DNA of 64,000 nucleotides, taken from contig JAILPS010000028.1 in the NCBI GenBank assembly GCA_024699325.1, positions 1 to 64,000 on the forward strand, in the 5' to 3' direction. Shown piece after piece: positions 57,501-64,000 of this stretch. Source of the stretch: Lachnospiraceae bacterium (GTDB lineage Bacteria; Bacillota; Clostridia; Lachnospirales; Lachnospiraceae). The first letter of the stretch is position 1, and the number at the start of each line of letters is the position of its first letter. The translations under genes and the position numbers were made by a program. The notes under the pieces were generated by a model. It did no database searches, was not told the origin of the DNA, and saw nothing but the letters and a program-made list of their open reading frames with translations.

Positions 57501-58398
57501 CCAGTCAGAGGATGGCTTCGCATACTGGATCAACGACGCGGGCTCAATCATGAGCACCAGCGCCACATACACATTTACAGTTGTTTATGACAGAACAATC
57601 GAGGCTGTTTACGGCGACAGCGACACGGTTTTGGTAAACTTCATCTCTGGTTACGACCAGATTGTTGAGAGTTTACATGTGTCAAGTGTGAGCGCCATAA
57701 CACTCCCTGACGGACCGGCTAAGACCGGCTATGACTTCGCGGGATGGTCACTTGACAAGAGCAATGTTCTCACAAGCGCAGAGCTTTCAGAGGCATTTGA
57801 CGAGGCTTTGTCAGGGGACAAAATCTTAAATATCTACGCTATCTACACTGTAAGTTCAGACAAGGTTAGCATAACCATCATAAACGGCTCTGGCCAGGAG
57901 ACAGAGGAGTACACGGTTAACGATGTGGTCAGCGCGGTGGCAGACGAGGTGGATGGACAGACATTCTCCTACTGGATGTCAGGAAGCACAATCCTTAGTT
58001 ACAATTCAACATATAAATTCTTCGCATATGAGACCATGACCTTGACAGCGGTTTACGATGCTGATACAATCGAGGACGCTGCTACAGCTATAATAGCTGA
58101 CGTTGTAGAAAACTCGGACGGAAGCGCTTCGTTCGTATCAATACTTAGCGCACCTTCTGACGCCTCAGAGGTTGTAATCGCAGGCATAATTGCAAGCAAG
58201 ACAAGCAGCGATTTTGACGAGAGCAGTGCTGACTATGTCAGAGGACTGTCAACCACCTCGACAAGCATCAGATACACCTGGACATACGGATTTAGCACCT
58301 CAAGCACCATATATGTGAAGGCATATATGGTATATAAGGACGCGCAGGGCAATCTCCACACAGTTGTGGGAGATGTTGTAAGCCAGAACGAGAATTAA
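54571..58398 (+). CDS. Secreted multidomain GH53 endo-beta-1,4-galactanase (CBM-like, GH53, Ig-like, CBM61-like, InlB-type repeats)
   Basis: ATG 54571 behind AAGGAGG; signal peptide; GH53 motifs MGVDISSY, INYIRVRVWVDP-type VNYIRVRVWVDP, DFHYSDFWTDPGKQ, QIGNET (acid/base), VMVAETSY (nucleophile); downstream VESIDVDSDIEIEAGESVTFPSTVSV and KTGYDFAGWSLDKSN repeats. Confidence 0.92.
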   Translation: MMRKGFKNALCAVLTVAMAVPCVDYGLVARAASLSVGDDVIVNGDFSTDIWDSSGTWSVGSFSDATLNTEACWVTKDTALHMYTEGGGTEFTLSQSVELDAGTYTFAADIIGSGFSVSAAVGSDTGSSHAVSSESAYTEVSDSFTVSSEGTYTFYLYITDTSAGAWGYIDDVSLTLTTAASTSTTTESTAVLADIAVDKVSNLNDDFIMGVDISSYISELESGVTYSYTYGNQTITVDENSPENMIKILALGGVNYIRVRVWVDPADSDGKSYGGGHNDVATAVKIAQAIVASGYKDSVKMLVDFHYSDFWTDPGKQYVPKAWSSYTTDQKATAVGEFTKSALNSIMATGVTVGMVQIGNETTTGICGETYSDWSGMAKIFNAGAAAVREIDKDILIAVHFTNPEKTSTIEGLADSLNNYSVDYDVFATSYYPYWHGSLSNLTTILTYVSNTYGKKVMVAETSYANTMDDTDGHGNTISESSDVGDYCSYSFTVQGQAREWATIVDAVNDVNTNMGVTGSSADFDSTYGIGVFYWEPAWITVGDTTGLTGTDFDERYAANQTIWETYGSGWASSYSGGYDSDAGTWYGGSAVDNQALFGADGVALSSIQMFNYARTGSYVDDSTIGVESIDVDSDIEIEAGESVTFPSTVSVTYTDDSKVSESVTWTGASAVDTDTVGEYEVTGYVTFSKTVSTGTYAGLTGADVSITVTVVPYNMLKDIDSANYSFESGSTSAFSITNMDVKYETANAYDGNYSLHWYQSSATTVGTTYGGASGTGIALEAGTYTFEAMAQGYAGDTVTMSATDGSSTLATGDAETLTGWQSWKTPSVTFTLDSDTTVYFYMEVGVSDGGWGNIDCLKLYGNVASTYTVSTYSMTTGGVTGVATLTGGGAYSEGSSVTVTAPEVDAMEFAGWYAYSGSSYTGSALSTDLAYTFTVSEDTALAAVYDASGSRCITVIDGDSQESSYYEIGTEFSVTAQSEDGFAYWINDAGSIMSTSATYTFTVVYDRTIEAVYGDSDTVLVNFISGYDQIVESLHVSSVSAITLPDGPAKTGYDFAGWSLDKSNVLTSAELSEAFDEALSGDKILNIYAIYTVSSDKVSITIINGSGQETEEYTVNDVVSAVADEVDGQTFSYWMSGSTILSYNSTYKFFAYETMTLTAVYDADTIEDAATAIIADVVENSDGSASFVSILSAPSDASEVVIAGIIASKTSSDFDESSADYVRGLSTTSTSIRYTWTYGFSTSSTIYVKAYMVYKDAQGNLHTVVGDVVSQNEN

Positions 58399-58407
58399 GG
58401 AGAGAAC

Positions 58408-58527
58408 ATGGTTAAGGAAGAGTACGTAACAGCTCAGATTGAGCTCACAGTTTTTGAAAATGAAGATATAATCGTAACCTCAGGCGGCAACGACACTCCT
58501 GTTCAGGGCGGAGGAAGTGACGCATGA
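58408..58527 (+). CDS. 39-aa peptide with EDIIVTSGG motif (absent from supplied ORF track)
   Basis: RBS AAGGAGAG, ATG 58408, stop TGA overlapping the dtd ATG (ATGA). Translation: [39 protein letters not shown]. Confidence 0.75.
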   Translation: MVKEEYVTAQIELTVFENEDIIVTSGGNDTPVQGGGSDA

Positions 58528-58973
58528 GATTCGTTATACAGCGCGTAAAGCATGCCAGCGTGACGGTTGACGGCGAGGTTATAGGCAAGGTGGGCACGGG
58601 ATTCATGGTGCTTATCGGAGTGTCAGGTAACGACACTGAGGCCATAGCGGACAAGATGGTTAAGAAGCTTTTGGGGCTTAGAATATTTGAGGACGGGGAT
58701 GGCAAAACCAACCTAAGTCTCACGGATGTCGGAGGCGAGCTTCTTCTTATATCACAGTTTACCCTTTATGCGGACTGCAAGAAGGGCAACAGGCCATCAT
58801 TTATAAGGGCCGGGGCGCCTGACATGGCTGAGGCAATGTACGAATACATTATAGGGAAGTGCCGCGAGAGCGGCATAGGAGTTGAGACGGGAAGCTTCGG
58901 CGCGGATATGAAGGTCGAGCTATTAAACGACGGACCGTTCACGGTTTTATTAGACTCCGACGAAATATGTTAA
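58524..58973 (+). CDS. dtd: D-aminoacyl-tRNA deacylase
   Basis: [65 protein letters not shown]. Confidence 0.97.
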   Translation: MRFVIQRVKHASVTVDGEVIGKVGTGFMVLIGVSGNDTEAIADKMVKKLLGLRIFEDGDGKTNLSLTDVGGELLLISQFTLYADCKKGNRPSFIRAGAPDMAEAMYEYIIGKCRESGIGVETGSFGADMKVELLNDGPFTVLLDSDEIC

Positions 58974-58975
58974 TT

Positions 58976-59001
58976 AACGGGGGCTTTTGGCCCCCGTTTT
59001 G
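58976..59001 (+). terminator. Intrinsic terminator after dtd
   Basis: AACGGGGGC-TTTTG-GCCCCCGTT. Confidence 0.75.
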
Positions 59002-60324
59002 TTATCTTCTCCATATTTTCATATATTCTGCCTGGCGTATAAGCTCGTCTCGAAAATCCGGATGAGCAATGGAAATGAGCCTCTCGGCGCGCTCCCATGA
59101 TGTTGTGCCCTCGAGGTTCACAACGCCGTACTCCGTGGCGATGTAGTAGACCTGGCTTCTGGGCGATGTGATGATCTCCCCGTTAAATGAGGGCACGATG
59201 CAGGAGTGCACGGTTCCGTCCTTGTCCGTGTAGGTGGAGTTTAAACATATGAATGCCTTGCCACCCTTGGAGATGGATGCGCCCTCTAGGAAGTCCAGCT
59301 GGCCGCCGCTTCCGGATATCTGGCGGTTTCCGATGCTCTCGGAGCTGACCTGACCGTAGAGATCTACGCACAGACAGCTGTTTATGGACACCATGTTGTC
59401 GATTTTGCCGATGAGCTCTGGAGTGTTCACATACTCCAGCGGATAGGCCTTAATTCCAGGGTTGTTATCCAACCAGTCGTAGAGCTCAGGCGAGCCTATG
59501 GCGAAGCCCAAAACACCCTTGCCACGGGCCTGATTCTTATATTTGTTGGTGAGCTTGCCCGCCTTAAACATGTCGAGATATGCGTCTCCGCAAAGCTCCG
59601 TGTGCATTCCCAGATCCTTAAGGTCTGACTCTGCAATCAGGCGCCCCACAGCGTCCGGCATGGAGCCCACACCTATCTGGATGGTGGATCGGTCGCGGAT
59701 GTAGGAGATGATATTCTCCGCAATCCGGCGTTCAACCGCAGATATAGGTTTTCTGGGCTTGGCCTTAAACGGCTCGTGCTCGCCCTCTATGACGAAGTCC
59801 ACATCGGAAATATGTACACAGTCGTCGTACCCTCCGCGCACATTCGGGAGGTGTTCGTTGATCTCTAAGATGACGACCTTCGCTTTCCTCAAAATATCCG
59901 CCGCAGTTCCCGTGTTTATGGAAAAACTGAAATATCCGTGCCTGTCCATGGGAGGCACAGCCATGACCGCCACATCCACGTCTAAGAAGAAGTGATAGTA
60001 CGCTCCGAGATTGTGGAAAATCATGGGAGAGTAGTAGCACATTCCCTTGTCGCACAGCCTGCGCTCGTAGCTTGAGCAGTGCCATGTGTTGTACACAAAA
60101 TGCTTCTTGTCAGGGTCACACTCTGCAATCTCTATAGGCCCGTCAAGCATGTTGCCGCGAACCTTCACGTCATGAAGCTCATCGCGCCTCTTAGCCAGCG
60201 CCCTGTCAAACAGAACGGGCTTGGCGGTGGCAGTTGAGTAGTCAACCCACATGCCGCTTTTTATAAGGGCAGCCGCCTCCTCAGGCGTCCTGAGCTTACT
60301 TCTGTATTCGCCGTAATAGTCCAT
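59002..60324 (-). CDS. Acetyl-CoA hydrolase/transferase family (butyryl-CoA:acetate or 4-hydroxybutyrate CoA-transferase-like)
   Basis: QISGSGGQLDFLEGASISKGGKAFICL, VVNLEGTTSWERAERLISIAHPDFRDEL. Start at ATG 60324 behind AGGGGG preferred over 60351. Confidence 0.88.
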   Translation of the reverse strand: MDYYGEYRSKLRTPEEAAALIKSGMWVDYSTATAKPVLFDRALAKRRDELHDVKVRGNMLDGPIEIAECDPDKKHFVYNTWHCSSYERRLCDKGMCYYSPMIFHNLGAYYHFFLDVDVAVMAVPPMDRHGYFSFSINTGTAADILRKAKVVILEINEHLPNVRGGYDDCVHISDVDFVIEGEHEPFKAKPRKPISAVERRIAENIISYIRDRSTIQIGVGSMPDAVGRLIAESDLKDLGMHTELCGDAYLDMFKAGKLTNKYKNQARGKGVLGFAIGSPELYDWLDNNPGIKAYPLEYVNTPELIGKIDNMVSINSCLCVDLYGQVSSESIGNRQISGSGGQLDFLEGASISKGGKAFICLNSTYTDKDGTVHSCIVPSFNGEIITSPRSQVYYIATEYGVVNLEGTTSWERAERLISIAHPDFRDELIRQAEYMKIWRR

Positions 60325-60497
60325 AATACCCCCTAAAACATTAGTTTTCACGTTCGAAAAAATCCTGCCTTCATTATACAGTCTGAGGCGGTTTCACGCA
60401 ACGATAAAAGGCAAAAATTTATATTTGCTTTATTGCATTTGATATATTTGTGTGCTATAATCCGACAACGTTTGCAAAACAAATGGAGAGTGGCATT

Positions 60498-61838
60498 ATG
60501 CGCGATTTGACTAAGGGTAATCCCAGGTCCGTCATCATGGCATTTGCAGTGCCTGTAATGATTGGATATATGCTCCAGCTGTGCTACAGTCTGGCAGATA
60601 CTAGAATAGTTTCAAGCCTCATAGGCGAGGAGGCTCTTAGCGCTGTGGGCGCCACCACCTCCCTCTCAGGCATGATCATAGGTTTCCTAAACGGCTTGAC
60701 CAACGGCTTCGCGGTCATCGTCGCCAGATATTTTGGTGCGAAGGACTGGAAGAATCTCAAGAGAAGCGTGGCAGCGTCGCTGACCTGTGGTATAATTATA
60801 TCAATAATTCTGACCACCGCCTGTCTTCTGGGACTAAACACAATACTTCACGTCTTAAATGTGCCCGAGAAGGTCTACGATATGGCGTACAGGTATATTT
60901 TCATAATATTTGCCGGAATGACCATGTCCATGCTCTACAACATAAGCGCGGCATTTCTAAGAGCCATCGGCGACACCATAACGCCCATGGTCTTCCTGTT
61001 CGTATCAGTTGTGTTAAATATTGGCGGTGACATATTCTGCATAAGAGTCCTGGACCTTGGCGTCAGGGGTGCTGCCATCGCGACGGTTGTCGCTCAGACC
61101 ATAGCCTGCGTCGCCAGCCTCACATACATGATTAAGCGCTACGAGATACTCAGGGTTTCCCGTGAGGACTTCGATTTTGGCTCACACATGGTTAAGCTAA
61201 TCCTCGGCGGAGGCTTGAGCATGGGCTTCATGAACTGTCTCGTAAACATCGGAAGCGTGTCGCTGCAAAGCGGCATCAACAACTTAGGACAGGAGTACAT
61301 CGTAGCTCAGACAGCCGCAAGAAAACTTACAGAGGTCTACATGATGATGTTCTCCGTGCTGGGCCAGACCATGGCGTCCTACTGCAGCCAGAACTTCGGG
61401 GCAGGCCTCAAGGACCGCATCAGGGAGGGCTTAAAACAGGCTCTCATCATAGGCTTCATATGGTGCGGCCTGGTGGTTTTATGCACATATCTGACAGGGG
61501 ACATTCTTATCAGACTTGTGTGCGGTGACATCTCTAAGACCAGCATTGACGCGGCTGTTTTATATCTGAAGGTGGACACGGTGCTCTACTGGGTGACCAT
61601 GATCATATGCATACTTCGCAATTCCCTTCAGGGGCTCGGAGATCACGTGACGCCCATCGTTTCAAGCTCCATAGAGTGCGTCGGCAAGATATTAATAGTT
61701 ATGTTTATGGTTCCAAGGCTTGAATACATGGGCGTCATACTTGCGGAACCAATTGTCTGGTGCGTAATGGTTATACCACTTATAATAATGATTTTGAAAA
61801 ACCCCAGCGTGAGAGGGTTTAGAAAGGAGCAGGCATGA
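60498..61838 (+). CDS. MATE family efflux transporter
   Basis: 12-TM MATE pattern: GNPRSVIMAFAVPVMIGYMLQLCYSLADTRIVSSLIGEEALSAVGAT. Start at ATG 60498. Confidence 0.93.
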   Translation: MRDLTKGNPRSVIMAFAVPVMIGYMLQLCYSLADTRIVSSLIGEEALSAVGATTSLSGMIIGFLNGLTNGFAVIVARYFGAKDWKNLKRSVAASLTCGIIISIILTTACLLGLNTILHVLNVPEKVYDMAYRYIFIIFAGMTMSMLYNISAAFLRAIGDTITPMVFLFVSVVLNIGGDIFCIRVLDLGVRGAAIATVVAQTIACVASLTYMIKRYEILRVSREDFDFGSHMVKLILGGGLSMGFMNCLVNIGSVSLQSGINNLGQEYIVAQTAARKLTEVYMMMFSVLGQTMASYCSQNFGAGLKDRIREGLKQALIIGFIWCGLVVLCTYLTGDILIRLVCGDISKTSIDAAVLYLKVDTVLYWVTMIICILRNSLQGLGDHVTPIVSSSIECVGKILIVMFMVPRLEYMGVILAEPIVWCVMVIPLIIMILKNPSVRGFRKEQA

Positions 61839-62245
61839 AGGTAGCGGTAAGGTATTACACAAAAACAGGAAACACCAAGAGGCTCGCAGAGAGCATCGCA
61901 GCGGTTTGCGGCGTTGAGGCTAAGCCCATAAGCATCCCTGTAAATGAGGAGGTTGACGTTTTATTCTTAGGCAATTCCTACTATGCATTTAACATTGACC
62001 CTGAGGTTAGGGACTTCGTGGCAGGACTTGATAAGAGCAAGGTCGGCAAAATCGTAAACTTCGGCTCAGCGGCAATGCTTAACTCAACATACAAAAAGGT
62101 TAAGGCAGTGGCTGACAAGGTTGGCATCCCCATGGACGAGAGGGAGTTTCACTGCAAGGGCGAATTCAAGGGAATTCACAAGGGCAGACCAAACGACGAT
62201 GACGTGAAGGCGGCCGGGGAGTTTGCGAAGGGTATTATAGGTTAG
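61835..62245 (+). CDS. Flavodoxin-like protein
   Basis: VRYYTKTGNTKRLAESIA FMN phosphate-binding loop; starts within the MATE stop. Confidence 0.85.
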   Translation: MKVAVRYYTKTGNTKRLAESIAAVCGVEAKPISIPVNEEVDVLFLGNSYYAFNIDPEVRDFVAGLDKSKVGKIVNFGSAAMLNSTYKKVKAVADKVGIPMDEREFHCKGEFKGIHKGRPNDDDVKAAGEFAKGIIG

Positions 62246-62249
62246 ATTG

Positions 62250-62280
62250 AAACCGTCACGTTTTGCGTGGCGGTTTTATT
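62250..62280 (+). terminator. Intrinsic terminator
   Basis: AAACCGTCACG-TTTTG-CGTGGCGGTTT. Confidence 0.7.
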
Positions 62281-62363
62281 ACATTCTCCTTGTCCCACAA
62301 CATTTATAGTGGTAAGATGATTATATATTTTAGACGTGAAAATACATCAGAAGGGAGCGTATT

Positions 62364-63098
62364 ATGAACGAGAGAGAGACACTTAAACAGTGGGTTGAGG
62401 AGTCGAATTACATCGTGTTTTTTGGCGGTGCGGGGGTGAGTACGGAGAGCAATATTCCGGATTTCAGGAGTACGGACGGTCTGTACAATCAGACATATGC
62501 GTATCCGCCGGAGACCATACTTAGCCACACATTTTACATGCGAAAAACCGAGGAGTTTTACAGGTTTTACAGGGATAAGATGCTCTATACGGACGCTAAG
62601 CCCAATAAGGCGCATCTGGCTCTGGCTAAGCTTGAGGAGGAGGGGAAGGTTCGCGCGGTGATCACGCAGAATATCGACGGGCTTCACCAGCAGGCTGGAA
62701 GCAAGGAGGTTCTAGAGCTTCACGGAAGCGTTCTCAGGAATTACTGCATGAAGTGCGGGAAGGCGGCGGACCTTAACGAGCTTATAAGGCACATGAACGA
62801 GAGCCCTGACGGGGTGCCCAGGTGCGACTGCGGCGGAATATTTAAGCCTGATGTGGTGCTCTATGAGGAGGGGCTTGACAGCAGCATTATAAGCAGGAGC
62901 GTGCACCATATCGCCAAAGCGGATATGTTGATTATAGGAGGAACCAGTCTGGCGGTTTACCCTGCGGCCGGGCTTATCGATTATTTTAACGGCAAGCATC
63001 TGGTGCTTATAAACAGGGATGCGACGGCCAGGGATACCCACGCGGACCTCGTGATAAGGGAGCCGATTGGGCAGGTTTTAGGAGAGTTTTTGGAGTAA
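62364..63098 (+). CDS. cobB: NAD-dependent protein deacylase, Sir2 family
   Basis: FFGGAGVSTESNIPDFRSTDGLYNQ, TQNIDGLHQQAGS, CMKCGK...CDCGGIFKPDVVLYEE. Confidence 0.96.
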   Translation: MNERETLKQWVEESNYIVFFGGAGVSTESNIPDFRSTDGLYNQTYAYPPETILSHTFYMRKTEEFYRFYRDKMLYTDAKPNKAHLALAKLEEEGKVRAVITQNIDGLHQQAGSKEVLELHGSVLRNYCMKCGKAADLNELIRHMNESPDGVPRCDCGGIFKPDVVLYEEGLDSSIISRSVHHIAKADMLIIGGTSLAVYPAAGLIDYFNGKHLVLINRDATARDTHADLVIREPIGQVLGEFLE

Positions 63099-63099
63099 T

Positions 63100-64000
63100 A
63101 TGTTATTTGGGCTAAATGATGTGACGGTGAGCCGTGGAGGCAGACAGATACTGTCGCATATCGATTTTTACATTCAGGGAACTGAGAAAATAGCACTTGT
63201 GGGACCAAATGGAGCGGGCAAATCCTCGCTCCTTTTGGTGCTTGCGGGGGAGCTAAATATTGACAGGGACGATAAGAGAAGCATGGAGGCCGTGACGACT
63301 AGCAGGAAGCTGACGGTCTCAATCGTCCACCAGACGGTGTTTGAGAACATTCATGAGACTGTCGGGGAGTATTTTGAGAGGGCGTATTTTGAGAAAAATG
63401 ATACTCTTAGCGTCGACGAGCGGGACGGCTTTGACAAAAACCTAAGGCGCATGGACGGCGAAACCGACGAGAGGGAGAGGTTTCTGTTTGAGCTCGAGTG
63501 CGACAAAATGCTTTGCGGCTTTGGCTTTGACAAGACCGACAAAAACAGGGAGGTTGGAAGCTTCTCAGGGGGTCAGCAGACGAAGCTTGAGCTTATCGGG
63601 AAGCTTATGTGTAAGCCGGATGTGCTGCTTTTAGATGAGCCCACAAACCACCTGGATATGCAGTCCGTGGAGTGGTTAGAGGAGTATCTGAAGGCCTACA
63701 AGGGCGCGGTTGTTTTTGTGAGCCACGACCGCTTTTTCATCGACAGGGTGGCCGATGTCATATGTGAGGTGAGCGGCGGGCAGCTTAGCCGCTACCCCGG
63801 AAACTACACATCTTACAGGCAGGCGAAGGACAAAAACTACCAGATAGCGAAGAAAACCTATGACAGATACATGGAGGAGAAGCTAAGGCTTGAGGAGGTC
63901 ATTAAGCGCTTCAAGAATAAGCCCACGAAGGCATCCATGGCCAGGGCCAAGAAGAAACAGCTAGAGAGGATGGGAGTGCCAAAGAATCCGGGGAGTCCTC
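63100..64000 (+). CDS. ABC-F family ATP-binding protein, 3'-truncated by the window edge
   Basis: MLFGLNDVTVSRGGRQILSHIDFYIQGTEKIALVGPNGAGKSSLLLVLAGE..., SFSGGQQTKLELIGKL, LLLDEPTNHLD; no TM; absent from the supplied ORF track because it has no stop in the window. Confidence 0.92.
   Translation, partial: MLFGLNDVTVSRGGRQILSHIDFYIQGTEKIALVGPNGAGKSSLLLVLAGELNIDRDDKRSMEAVTTSRKLTVSIVHQTVFENIHETVGEYFERAYFEKNDTLSVDERDGFDKNLRRMDGETDERERFLFELECDKMLCGFGFDKTDKNREVGSFSGGQQTKLELIGKLMCKPDVLLLDEPTNHLDMQSVEWLEEYLKAYKGAVVFVSHDRFFIDRVADVICEVSGGQLSRYPGNYTSYRQAKDKNYQIAKKTYDRYMEEKLRLEEVIKRFKNKPTKASMARAKKKQLERMGVPKNPGSP

Noticed and set aside
60465-60478. CcpA cre-like TGCAAACGTTGTCG (minus) upstream of MATE
   Set aside because: Two mismatches to the cre consensus and no catabolic gene context; insufficient support.
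1-64000. Prophage, transposon, toxin-antitoxin, restriction-modification, CRISPR, tRNA or rRNA content
   Set aside because: No integrase, transposase, phage structural, R-M or Cas motifs, repeat-spacer arrays or tRNA/rRNA signatures were recognised by eye; tRNAscan-SE, Infernal and HMM scans would be needed to confirm absence.

Overview
64-kb chromosomal window from a Firmicute, most likely Lachnospiraceae-like (judged from protein character and gene content; not verified). It is mostly dense, co-directional housekeeping and carbohydrate-use genes. No rRNA, tRNA, CRISPR array, IS element or prophage was recognised. Main blocks in order: secDF (5'-truncated)/tgt/yajC; nifS-like cysteine desulfurase/thiI; an HPr-like gene without the usual His (-); mtaB; purC (-); a BspA-like LRR lipoprotein; iorA-iorB-paaK; a GH94 phosphorylase; NUDIX; a zinc-ribbon membrane protein; a cytosolic GH95 enzyme (-); mnmA; an LplABC/YesL-type sugar ABC locus with three substrate-binding lipoproteins, one permease pair and an AraC regulator; a topoisomerase IV-like pair; a trigger-factor-like lipoprotein; argG (-); DJ-1; tig-clpP-clpX-lon-engB; a double-GT2 glycosyltransferase (-) divergent from rfbACBD; a secreted multidomain GH53 galactanase followed by an unlisted 39-aa peptide gene and dtd; a CoA-transferase (-); MATE; flavodoxin-like; Sir2; and an ABC-F gene truncated at the 3' edge. 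The most unusual items are: (1) an LplB-type permease with three extra N-terminal TM segments and a ~180-aa ectodomain resembling CBM2/Ig-like folds, a topology that parallels MalF, next to three binding proteins; (2) the 39-aa peptide [39 protein letters not shown] between GH53 and dtd; (3) the rfbA/glycosyltransferase divergent promoter, with a perfect palindrome between -35 and -10 and inverted-repeat leaders; (4) mosaic tandem duplication of binding-protein genes. All homology calls are by eye, without database searches.
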